Position numbers and translations under genes: made by a program. The notes under the pieces were generated by a model. That model searched no databases and had not been told where the DNA came from. It saw nothing but the letters and a program-made list of their open reading frames with translations. A stretch of 64,000 nucleotides of DNA from Apostichopus japonicus (taxonomy: Eukaryota > Echinodermata > Holothuroidea > Aspidochirotida > Stichopodidae). Below are positions 27,201-35,236 of this stretch, in pieces; the stretch's first letter is position 1; every line of letters begins with the position of its first letter. The DNA lies in contig NC_092571.1 in assembly GCF_037975245.1 (NCBI RefSeq), positions 26,674,564 to 26,738,563 of the forward strand. The letters run 5' to 3'.

Positions 27201-28661
27201 CTAGGGAATGGTACCTACAGCAGGCCTAGGGCAGGGTACCTACAGTAGGCCTAGGGCAGGGTACCTACAACTGTGTGCTTAGAGCATCGTACCGACAGTA
27301 GGCCTAGGGCAGGGTACTGACAGAGGTACAGTAGGGCTGTCGTTGATTACATAATGGGGGCATGAAGGGTACAGGAAACAGTACTGTACTTGCATAATTG
27401 AAGCACAAAATGGAGTGACCTTACTGCATATGTTTCTTGTCATAAGTTTGTTTCTAAAGACCACCAGTGAGAGAGTCTTTGTGCTTGCAGAAAGCAAGTG
27501 TCAAATGATGCTTGCACGTTACATGTAGTAAAACTCAATCATTACTGTCAGCTTGAACATACAGTATGTACACTTTATATTTCCTTTGATTATTCACATC
27601 TTATGAAACATATATGCTGTCAGAGCACTGTACGTTCAATGTTTAAATATATATTTGCGATTGTGATTTAAACAATTTGACATGGTCATACAAACAAACA
27701 TTAAAATTGCAGTTTCAGATCGTTGCATGCAACATTGTTGTACAGAGCTTATAGTGTCATACACACAAATTTCAAGAATGTTTCTAAGAAATAGTGAAGG
27801 CGTAATATCGATTCTGGCAAAAATTATCGCGATAGTATCAAAACAAAAATTTGTTTTCCAAAATATCAATAAAGGCCCTTTTTTAAATTGTTGTCCAAAT
27901 ATCTGATCGGAAAACTATAATCAGCTCTGGGGGTCATCTAACTGACGACTATTTGCTAATACACATCAAGTACAGATTGCATTGACTACCGCGTAATATA
28001 GGAAAACAGTTAAAATTTGGTATCACCCTCCATCACTTTCGAGATGAAAGTCAAAGGAGTAGTTAGGCCAATGACCGACGCTTAGAATTTTTAATGGCCA
28101 AAGGCTGGTGTTCTATTTACTGAATCTAAACATCAATCCTAGGCTATAATGTACAAATTGGTCATTATTTGTAATGTTGCTACTTTGTCGGACAACCAAA
28201 CTTGCTATATGTACACTACTGTATTCTGCATATATAGCCTAGTACTTGGGAAAATATAGTAATAATGATTTAAAATCATAACTATTTGCTTTAGATTGAG
28301 TATTGTATGACATTGCTTGAAAACTACTATCAATAAATATGTAATAGCAAAGCAACATTAGTACTAACTGTTGTAGGCTAAAATTGAGCGGAATAATTAA
28401 CTCATCGGTTCATATAAATTAGACCTAACTTAGGCCTAGGCTATGCATTGGTATTGGAATAGCGCCCGCCTTTCATACTGAGCCTACATAGGCCTAATAA
28501 TACTTATATAACGCTAGTACTGTTAGTAGGTCGTTACTAATGTAATGTAGGCTAGGCTTTACCTTCCTACAGTTCTTCCTGATTAGACAGCAAAAAAACT
28601 CCCACAACTTCGACGCAACTAATATCACCATCCGAAAACCCATTAGGAAAAAAGTAGGCAT
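9083..28661 (-). CDS. CTDNEP1: CTDNEP1 (Dullard) nuclear-envelope phosphatase, 7 exons, 254 aa
   Basis: Serine/threonine phosphatase of the FCP/SCP (HAD) family. In animals it sits in the ER/nuclear-envelope membrane with NEP1R1 and dephosphorylates lipin; it also affects BMP receptor signalling (family knowledge). Seven exons join in phase: 28661-28563, 27005-26939, 25827-25712, 21700-21629, 13800-13684, 12344-12233, 9264-9083. The N-terminus (residues about 7-28) is a hydrophobic membrane segment. Catalytic DxDxT is D66-L-D68-E-T70, followed by [29 protein letters not shown] and [19 protein letters not shown], all hallmark CTDNEP1 blocks. Length is close to the vertebrate 244 aa. The start at 28661 was chosen because it aligns best with the vertebrate N-terminus; an internal Met at 28643 is possible. 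The last 20 residues depart from the usual HQHRLW-type ending and are Lys-rich. Confidence 0.95.
9265..12232. other. CTDNEP1 intron 6
   Basis: No coding signal beyond chance open frames. AT-rich, with many scattered TACTGTA/TACAGTA heptamers from about 9.7 kb onward. Confidence 0.6.
12233..12344 (-). CDS. CTDNEP1: CTDNEP1 exon 6
   Basis: Encodes [20 protein letters not shown] and AYRLYP, the block with the conserved DNSP motif. Acceptor CTTTTCCAG, donor GTAAGT; ends in phase 1. Confidence 0.96.
13684..13800 (-). CDS. CTDNEP1: CTDNEP1 exon 5
   Basis: 39 codons, [20 protein letters not shown] to RRYYRQ, nearly identical to the family consensus. Acceptor TTTCCTCAG, donor GTAAGT. Confidence 0.97.
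13886..14035 (-). repeat. Dispersed-repeat copy with GC-rich quasi-palindrome
   Basis: On the minus strand this matches the right part of the element at 32.3-32.46 kb. The 20-mer at 13933-13952 is the exact reverse complement of 32381-32400, and the flanking TAAGCGGAGC and ACAAGAAAATTT are shared. It begins CAGGGTTCTGCCCAGGG at the plus-strand left edge, resembling a transposon terminus. Confidence 0.75.
14807..15160. promoter_or_regulatory. Cluster of E2F-like TTTCCCGCG sites in CTDNEP1 intron 4
   Basis: TTTCCCGCG occurs at 14807-14815, TTCCCGCG at 14838-14845, and ATTTCCCGCG twice, at 15131-15140 and 15151-15160. These match the known E2F consensus TTTSSCGC. The patch is more CpG-rich than its surroundings. 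Regulatory function is inference only; it may simply be part of an old repeat. Confidence 0.25.
16564..16593. repeat. (GTACA)n minisatellite
   Basis: Six consecutive five-base units of the ACAGT/GTACA type sit in CTDNEP1 intron 4, a local expansion of the motif that is over-represented across 9.7-28 kb. Confidence 0.9.
18442..18525. repeat. Tandem duplication, 42-bp unit
   Basis: ATGTCGACTATCTAAATTC at 18442 recurs at 18484 with one internal change (CTACTTAAATTC). Both copies continue into TAATTT(T/C)CTCCAATCC. Confidence 0.88.
19264..19340. repeat. SINE-like tail fragment
   Basis: An (AAT)n stretch is followed by GGATTTATATAGCACC and later GGGCGCTTTAAAA. This AAT-tail plus TTATATAGC layout is shared with the tail of the better-preserved SINE at 53595-53832. 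No tRNA-like head is visible here. Confidence 0.5.
21629..21700 (-). CDS. CTDNEP1: CTDNEP1 exon 4
   Basis: 24 codons, including [17 protein letters not shown], a conserved CTDNEP1 block. Acceptor TTTTTGCAG, donor GTAAGT, phase 0 to 0. Confidence 0.95.
22065..22135. repeat. CT-rich minisatellite
   Basis: Degenerate repeats of CCACTCCCCTCCA in CTDNEP1 intron 3, with a unit of about 13 bp. Confidence 0.8.
24325..25554. mobile_element. PIF/Harbinger-like non-autonomous element, 1230 bp
   Basis: Near-perfect terminal inverted repeats of about 28 bp bound this element: the left end has CCCAGTCACATCTCACCGG, and the right end has its reverse complement at about 25535-25553. Each end is bordered by TTA (24322-24324 and 25555-25557), the target duplication typical of PIF/Harbinger. 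Inside, at 24970-25176, a short frame resembles the N-terminal region of Harbinger transposases. More than two dozen CCGTT/AACGG/CCGGT pentamers crowd both arms. It lies in CTDNEP1 intron 3. Confidence 0.82.
24970..25232 (+). pseudogene. Harbinger transposase N-terminal remnant
   Basis: The frame contains [20 protein letters not shown]. It then shifts by one base near 25155 and continues as [15 protein letters not shown] before a stop. This resembles the RRxxxGxYxxLxxELRxED...NFxRxxPxxF region that precedes the DDE domain in Harbinger proteins. No DDE catalytic residues are present, so it is a broken fragment inside the element. Confidence 0.6.
25712..25827 (-). CDS. CTDNEP1: CTDNEP1 exon 3 (catalytic DLDET)
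   Basis: Encodes [18 protein letters not shown] and TPPDFVLK, with the nucleophile-containing DxDxT motif. Acceptor TTCCACAG, donor GTATGT, phase 1 to 0. Confidence 0.96.
26939..27005 (-). CDS. CTDNEP1: CTDNEP1 exon 2
   Basis: Encodes [19 protein letters not shown], matching the vertebrate VIQYQTVRYDILPLSPVSR block. TTTACAG acceptor and GTAAGT donor; ends in phase 1. Confidence 0.94.
27181..27335. repeat. Minisatellite, 25-bp unit (GGTACCTACAGTAGGCCTAGG type)
   Basis: GGTACC restarts at 27210, 27235 and 27260, an exact 25-bp period, with degenerate units before and after (27186, 27289, 27313). Each unit contains CTACAGTA/GGCCTAGGGCA. It lies in CTDNEP1 intron 1. Confidence 0.9.
28563..28661 (-). 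CDS. CTDNEP1: CTDNEP1 exon 1 (N-terminal membrane anchor)
   Basis: 33 codons, [18 protein letters not shown] onward, resembling the vertebrate anchor with its conserved AKLW-type core (here ASKLW). It ends in phase 0 at a GTAAAG donor. Confidence 0.85.
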
Positions 28662-30413
28662 TTATTTGGTATTTTGCTAGTACTGTGTAAGATTAGGAGA
28701 AATGTTTATACTTGATAATTTAAATGTACGTGTGTAGATCTTTCAACTTCCGTTGCAGTTCCCGTTAAGCGTTATAAACTAATATCGCTCCGTAAATTTT
28801 CCCAGTCCAGTAGTTCTCACCCATGACCCCTCATACAATATACAGGCACCACATGTTTGATCACATGGTTTACCTTTGGCAGACATATCTGTCATTGTGT
28901 GCAATACATGTAAATAAATCGATAATTTACGATCAAATAAGTCCCAAGGAAAGCAATCATCTCAATCTTGGTATGTACATTTAGAAGAGATACTGTTAAT
29001 ACACTTATGATGAGTTGAACTTCTGCTCTGAGCATCCATGTCTCTCTGTTTACGTGTATGGTACTTTGCAGTTAAGTGGCATTTCACTGATATTTTCATA
29101 AACATTGTTTAGGCGTCCTCTCCAAGTAAATGACAAGCAACCGCAGAATCGTATTAATTTTTATGCGAGGATCCCGGGTTTGCACCCTATAGCTGTTGTA
29201 CAACGTGTACGTGTAAGGCAAGCAAAATGACAAATAAATTGAAAATCGAAAAACCTGTTTATTCTTGATAATCCAGATTAATCGATTGATAATCAATTCT
29301 ATCAGTCGAAAATCTAGGTTTAAGAGTTGGTCGAGAATCTTTGATTGTCGACGATAAACCTGGATTTTTCAGTTAAAATTCTAGGCTTTTATATAAATAA
29401 CTTTGATAAACCTGGACTACAAATTGAAAATCTGAGATTTTCCAAGCGTTTTTCGATATTCCAAGCGTTATTCGAGAATCAAGGTTTCTCGGTTGAAATT
29501 AAATCTTGGTTTTTCGCCGGGCGAAAATCCAGGATTCTCGGCTGATAAACCTGGCTTATCAAACTATCAAAATTGTTTTTCTATTATTGGGCATTTAGCC
29601 ATATGTGTAGTCGATCATTATGGTGCCTTTTTACTTGGTCTCTCGGCATCTTCAAGCAGAAACATAGTCAGTCTGAGGGGGGGGGGGTTGGGGCGGGGGT
29701 AGCCTGGAATAGAACACGAGCCCGGCCTAGGGGTCCAGACGCTTTGAGAGGCGTGGTCGGCCGGATCCCGGGGCAATTAGGTCACCATGCAGGCTCCCGT
29801 TGTTCACTCTTCAGTTTCCTTAAGTTAAGTATGGGAATTAAAAGTTCATCCTATACTTTTCCCGGGCGCCCCCCCCCCTCATATTTTCCTGGGCCTCACG
29901 TTGTCGGCCACTCGCCCTCTCGAAGGCTTCAGCCCGGTTGGCTTCAGATAAAGCCTAAATAAACCTGTGTCTCTAACAAAAACACAAAACGATGGTTGGG
30001 CTTGTGGCTCCTTGATATTTCATGATGGTCCTGGTCCTACTGATTGCCCACAGACATTCTATACATTTGAATTACATATATGCAATTACATGTTGAAGCA
30101 AAGTGCTCTAATGATGGCATTTTTTTTTCAACTTGCTTAACCATTATTGCAATTTCCAGCATTTTGGGAGACAATGATCGGTAATTAATAACATGATCAG
30201 GAAATCTAATGAGCAAATTGAAATATAAATTACTTTAAATCAGCAAATTTCTGCTTTTGTTTAACTATGCCTGACAAATAAGGATTCACTCCAGGCCTTC
30301 CTCATCGGGGGGAATTGTTGCATGAACGGCTAGCCATGGAGTATCACATAACGAGCACAGAAATTATCTAGCATGTCTTTGTATTCAATTTTGGTCAATC
30401 AATTTTCGCAAAG
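28662..30413. promoter_or_regulatory. Head-to-head intergenic region of CTDNEP1 and the Mab-21-like gene
   Basis: About 1.75 kb separates the two divergent start codons and must hold both 5' regions unless either gene has further upstream exons. No clear TATA box or CpG island is obvious. Contents: degenerate AAACCTGG/GAAAATC repeats at 29220-29575 and a GC-rich, repeat-like patch at 29670-29950. Confidence 0.45.
29220..29575. repeat. Degenerate short-motif repeat region
   Basis: Variants of GATAAACCTGG, GAAAATC(T/C)AGG and TTCTCGG alternate in both orientations, suggesting an old minisatellite or folded-back repeat. Boundaries are approximate. Confidence 0.5.
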
Positions 30414-30421
30414 ATGGCTGC
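30411..30421 (+). promoter_or_regulatory. YY1-like motif overlapping the start codon
   Basis: AAGATGGCTGC closely resembles the known YY1 consensus AAnATGGCGGC, which in animals often overlaps initiator ATGs. A similar GCCATCTTG lies on the opposite strand near 33390. Function not shown. Confidence 0.3.
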
Positions 30422-31020
30422 AAACGAAGAAAACGATAAGGACATTCCAAGGCCAAGTCTTTCCAAGATTTTGTTAGAATATGTGAACGATACCGTTTCT
30501 AGCAGGAGCCAGGCGTTAAAAGATTTACATCAAAGAGTCCTCGTCAGGGTAGTCAATCCAATTTTAAGCCGAATCGGTCATTTCGACGACCGTTTCCAGG
30601 CAGGAGAATTGGACGCAGGCAGTTGCTATGTGGGATTACAACACACTAAACCCTACGAATTTGACTGCGTGGTTATACTGCACAGTTTAACCAGTAACAA
30701 ATCCCTTCAAACAACTGATGAAGGAACTTGCAACTCAGTATTTTTGGATTCATCAGCATGCGATAATCCCTACGTTAGCAAATTACCCGGTTATGGCTTT
30801 CTTGTTGTTGATGAAAATAAAACTTTGGTTCATAATTTGACAAGTGAGCAGAATGATCCTGTGAATAGTGAACAATTAGTAGAAAATGAATGTTTTTTAT
30901 GTCCAAAGAAAGTCACCAGTGTCTTTTTCAAGGCTGTCCAACGTGCAGTGAAGGAATTACAAGATGAGCAGTGGTGGGAGGAAGAACCAAGTGTATTTGA
31001 AGTCAATGTTTTTAGACAAG
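30414..31020 (+). CDS. Mab-21/cGAS-like exon 1 (N-lobe, GS and E-x-D)
   Basis: 202 codons plus one base. Contains ELDAGSCYVGLQHTKPYEFD, the nucleotidyltransferase core, and ends VFEVNVFRQ before the GTGAGA donor. The open frame runs on to 31169, but the downstream part has no family match and the splice joins perfectly to exon 2. Confidence 0.85.
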
Positions 31021-34000
31021 GTGAGATTAGATCTGCTATTGTACAGTACAGTACATTGGAATATGAGGACATTTATAATTTTGCCAAACTCAATGACAAG
31101 GAAAGAATTTTGACTAGATTAATGTCACATAGTAGGAGCATTGATATTATCAATGTTCCTACTATGTGACAATATATTTAGGAGTATCATTGCTTAGCCA
31201 GTTAAAAGCCAGCAACATATACATTTCTGCACTGTTACTGAGTTTAAGAATTCATGTGAATTTCATTGAAAATTTCCTTTGATGTAATTTTTGCTTATAT
31301 TATAATTTATAGTATGCTATGCAGGTGCGTATCCAGGGGGGGGCATTGGGGGCGTGCCCCCGGGGTAGAAAAAGAGGAGAGAAAAAAAAAGAGAAGAAAA
31401 AAGGAAAAAAAGAGGGGGGAGAAAAGAGGAGGAGGAGAGGAAGGAAGGGAAAAGAAAAAGAAGGAGAGGAAAAAGAGAAAAGGAGGGAGTAGAAGAAAAA
31501 CGCCTAGACACCGGGAAGAGAAAGAGGAACAGTGACATCATTACAGCGCTGATCCCTATTATATACACATGGCCGGGTAGCCAGTCACGGATCGAGGATT
31601 TTGTGCGCCTCACCCTACCCCTTACACCGACAACTCCATTTTTGACGTTTCCATTTTTCCTCTCTCACTAATGTATCTATATGGTAAATCATAATGCGTG
31701 TGTTTATGGAGGCCTTAAACAATTGTGCTATGAAACCAACTGTGGCTGGTCTCGAACTCGATCGAGTCGTCGGGGGAACATAACGCATTTCGGGAAGGGG
31801 CAACCCCCCCCCCCGAGCATATTTTTTATGATATCGCTAGTGATTTCAAAATAGAAAATGCTTAGATGCAACTAACAAGGTATCGGAAGTGTCATATCCA
31901 GCGATCTGGGAGGCATTTTCGGCCAACATTTTCTTCTATGCTTCGCGCCAACCCGTGGTGGCGCTACGCTCAGATAGTTTGCCTACAGGCTCTGCCCCTC
32001 CCTTGGCAAATTATTCTCTACGCGCCTGTTCGAATTTGTAATGCAAACAGCAGATATCACATCATATCAGTGAGCATGGAAATGGAGGTTCCAGGATGAA
32101 CCTTGAAAAACCTTGAAAAGTGGGGCTGTCGGGTATTGTGGGCCGCGACGTAGAATCACCTACAAAAGCAATGATCCACAGGACATGCGATGAGGTCAAA
32201 CATGATGTGTGACTGGTGACAATCTTCAAAAAGGTTATGGATGGGGAAAAAACTATTGGGAAGTACTTGGTTCTCAGGCAAAAGTGTATGTCTACATCTG
32301 GTTGGTCATTTTCAAGCCCGAGAGGTGCCATTTCCGGTGATCTGGGGGGTATTAAAACCAGAAATTTTCTTGTACGCTGCGCGCCAACCGATGGTGGCGC
32401 TCCGCTTAGATAGTAATTCGCGCCCCCCGGGTTACAAAATCCTGGATACGCCCCTGCTATGGAAAGTTCGGGATTACGTAGTGGGTGTAATTGAGTGCTC
32501 AAATTTCATGTACAGTAGCAGTTTGGAAGGCTCAGAATTTTGTCGTTTATAAAATAGTATCGTATATGTGTGACTGAATACATCTTTGGACTTGTGTAAC
32601 AATTTGATCAATTTGCCATAGCATTTTGCAAAGCCATACTACTGTAGATAAATTCATCCATGCAAATGTGAAGATACGCGGGAATAAATAGGCAGGAGAG
32701 AGTGCTGATTTCTACCACCGCTTGTTCTGGTGGCTGAGGGGTTTATTACTTCTTCTCTCACATAGCATGGTTGAGATTATATTATATGATTACGTAACAA
32801 AAAGGACGGTGCAGCACCTTCAGGTAACTTTCCTGAAAGATAATAAAAAGAGAAACAAAACATAAAAATAAAGTCACTTAAAATTGTGTACCAGACTAAC
32901 TCTACTCTCTGTGACCCAATTAGGCTGGTTTCCACACTGTCTGAATAGCTACAATGACAAGGTAGAACTGGGAGCACCACTAGACTTAACACATAATAGT
33001 AGTAATGATGAGATTGCGACATTTAAATCACGGCACGTCTGCCTTACAATCTCTCTGTCCATTTATGGGCAGAGCATTACACTTATAAAACAATAACACA
33101 ACTTATCTAGTCAATTACATCTCAACCAGTTCCCAGTACACAGAACGTGTAACTTATTACAGAATACATCGTTTAACAACTAATTGTGGTTACCACAGCA
33201 GCGAGAGACATTTTGTCCAAAACCAATATCAACAGAGGTGAATTTAATCTTAATCAGTGCTGGATAACACATAAAGTGGTGAATATAGAAAGAAAATACC
33301 TTAATGAATAATTAGATAATGTTACTCAAGCTCACTTGGGTGGCTCGCCTATTACGTACACATAAATTCAACGATAACATGGGCGCAGCCATCTTGTTTG
33401 TTATGAGAGGGCGCTCTATCGGAATATAGTACGAAAATACTTTATACACACTTAGTAATTCACCGTAAGGCACGCTTAGCCTAGACAATGAAACACACGA
33501 ATAACACGGTTCCCTCGAATACAACAATAACAAGGCATGTGAACTTATAATAACATATTTTTAAGAGTACAGAACTTACTAAGCCCTTGAAAATACTCAA
33601 AATGAACTTGAATACCATCGTGATGCATTCTCGAAACAATAAACCTAGGCCTACCACACGATATCACGATAGGCTAACCCACGCTGAGAATAGGTCCACG
33701 TTGTACAAACTAAAATACAATTTGTGAGTCACAAACTCACTTATACTTCCCTATACTAACATGAGCAAAAGCTTAAATATAATATACATATAATTACCTC
33801 AATTACTTCTTAAAAAGCGACATCTTCAGCAATAAAACTCTACATTTCTAAAGAGCGTAATATTTGTTTCGTGTTCGTTGTAATGATAATGTGACAATGG
33901 GTACAGCAACGAACGCCGAAAGGGACAGATGTGCAACCAACACATGGCTCCCTGTGGGATGCACTACACAAAGCTAGGGTTAAAGGTACAGTATGCTCTA

Positions 34001-35236
34001 TTGGTCCCAAATATGCTAGATATGCAAATATGGTCACGTTTGGTCAAAATCTTAAACTGTTTTTATTACAACCTTGGAGGTTTACTACATTCAGTCATCT
34101 TGTGTGTTCGTTAAATATGTTTGAGAACGATTTAGTGAATAAAGACCAGCAAGGAAAGTACTTTTTGAAAACTTCTAGCAATTATAGTGTGCTAATTTTT
34201 GGTGCCTACTGTATACTAACTACCAAATGTAATGTACAGTATATTAACATTTATATACCTGTGACCAGAAAAATGTACATCTTGTAGCAATACTGAGCAC
34301 AGTCATTTACATTATGGTAAATTTAATGGTTTTGTTGTGAATCTTGATGTCATTTCACCATCTAAGGCATAAAACATTTTGTTTTGCAGTTAACAGTGAT
34401 TCTGCTAGGTCTACTCTAATGTTGGAAACTTGGGAACATCTTTGACCCACTATCATACATAACATTATGTTTATAAGTTAACTTCTATGACAATCAGTAT
34501 TGTATTAATTTAAAAGTTTTCCTATCAGAGTTGTTCAGGTTCCCTTTATTCTCTCTTCACTCAAGGTCCAGCAGTCACACTCACAGCATATCTCACTGGG
34601 GAGATCTTTACCATTCACCTTCTACCAGGGGTTCCTTTTACTAGCAACTGGCCAGAGACATTGAGAAAATGGGGACCACCTTCAGCAGTGAGACCAAATC
34701 CGTGGCTAGTGAGTCCGTTAATGAGGGAGGTGATGGAAGACTTTATTGCGTTTCCTGGACAAACTCCTGACCAAGGAGATAAGAGACTTTGGGCAATGTG
34801 TTTTTATTACTCTGAAAAGAAACTCTGTCAAATTACAGAAGAGAATACAAGCACTATTCACAGAGAGGTTAAACTTGCCCTGGAAGCTCTGTGCGCTGAA
34901 AATGAGGAAGCCTTTCATCCAATAACTCCTCGATTGTTAAGGATGGTATTTCTTCATCAGTGCATGCAGTTCCCACATGAGCAGGACTGGATGCCCAAGA
35001 AACTGGGTCGAGCTTTCGTGGACTTGTTCCTCGCCGTCATCACTTGCACCAGATCTGGTTCACTGCCTCACTTCTTCATCCCACAGCTGGATATGCTAGG
35101 CCATCTGCGTAAGGGAGACTTGAAACGAGTGTCGCGACATCTGAAAGCGATTTTAAACAACATCGTCGAAAACCCAAGTAAAACAAAATTCCTACCCCGT
35201 AAAAAGCTTACCCGTAGAAAGAAGGTAGCACTGTAA
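30414..35236 (+). CDS. Mab-21/cGAS-like nucleotidyltransferase-fold protein, 2 exons, 425 aa
   Basis: Member of the Mab-21/cGAS-like receptor family. Known active members make cyclic (oligo)nucleotides after binding nucleic acid and signal through STING (family knowledge). Exons 30414-31020 and 34566-35236 join in phase (donor G|GTGAGA, acceptor TCACTCAAG). The N-lobe has the nucleotidyltransferase GS motif (G69-S70, CYVGL following) and E82-F83-D84, equivalent to the first two metal ligands. The joined region reads FRQ-GPAVTLTAYLTGEI, matching SPAVTLL in cGAS. Where the third Asp is expected there is His220 (FTIHLLPG). The C-lobe contains YYSEKKLCQI, FLHQC, a Trp-containing linker and HFFIPQLDML, parallel to the cGAS helical lobe, but no H-C-C-C zinc thumb. 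The tail is Lys/Arg-rich. The ATG at 30414 has a good context (GCAAAGATGG). Catalytic activity is doubtful. Confidence 0.85.
31370..31535. repeat. Purine-rich (GGA/GAAA)n low-complexity tract
   Basis: Nearly pure A/G on the plus strand for about 160 bases. Long frames on both strands here (Lys/Glu-rich one way, Phe/Leu/Ser-rich the other) are artefacts of the composition. Confidence 0.9.
31905..31975 (+). repeat. Dispersed-repeat core, internal copy 1
   Basis: Contains GCGCCAACCCGTGGTGGCGC at 31945-31964, one mismatch from the core at 32381-32400, preceded by CATTTTCTTCTATGCT. Same orientation as the second internal copy, 436 bp away. Confidence 0.75.
32320..32410 (+). repeat. Dispersed-repeat core, internal copy 2
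   Basis: Contains GCGCCAACCGATGGTGGCGC at 32381-32400, whose GCGCCA/TGGCGC arms can pair, followed by TCCGCTTAGATAG. It is exactly complementary to the copy at 13933-13952. Confidence 0.8.
32462..34565. other. Remainder of the intron of the Mab-21-like gene
   Basis: AT-rich with no supported exon. A 118-codon frame at 33931-34287 lacks any family feature. Ends with a pyrimidine-rich tract and acceptor AG at 34564-34565. Confidence 0.55.
34566..35236 (+). CDS. Mab-21/cGAS-like exon 2 (rest of core and C-lobe)
   Basis: Begins with the last two bases of a split Gly codon, then PAVTLTAYLTGEIFTIHL. It continues through the helical C-lobe to the stop at 35234-35236. The basic tail includes KFLPRKKLTRRKKVAL. 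Acceptor CTCTTCACTCAAG. Confidence 0.86.

Larger units (their letters stand above)
31322..32456. mobile_element. Inverted-repeat DNA transposon derivative, 1135 bp, with target duplication
   Basis: The left end CAGGTGCGTATCCAGG (31322-31337) and right end CCTGGATACGCCCCTG (32441-32456) are inverted repeats with one mismatch. CTATG flanks both sides (31317-31321 and 32457-32461), consistent with a 5-bp target-site duplication. CAGGGGCG termini recall hAT elements, but hAT duplications are usually 8 bp, so the superfamily is open. The interior has a purine-rich GGA/GAAA tract (31370-31530) and two direct copies of a quasi-palindromic segment (31905-31975 and 32320-32410). No transposase is present. 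It lies in the intron of the Mab-21-like gene. Confidence 0.75.

Noticed and set aside
29670-29960. GC-rich patch upstream of the Mab-21-like gene as a CpG-island promoter
   Set aside because: It contains G- and C-runs and fragments resembling dispersed repeats, and lies about 450 bp or more from the start codon. Evidence for a promoter is too weak.
31021-31169. Continuation of the first exon frame of the Mab-21-like gene to a stop at 31169
   Set aside because: The residues after FRQ have no family similarity, while the GTGAGA donor joins exactly to PAVTLTAYLTGEI at 34566. Intron retention would give a truncated protein.
31317-31613. 98-codon Phe/Leu/Ser-rich frame and its Lys/Glu-rich opposite
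   Set aside because: Produced by a purine-rich low-complexity tract inside a transposon derivative; no domain.
33931-34287. 118-codon frame in the intron of the Mab-21-like gene
   Set aside because: No recognisable features, and no phase-compatible splice sites linking it to the flanking exons.
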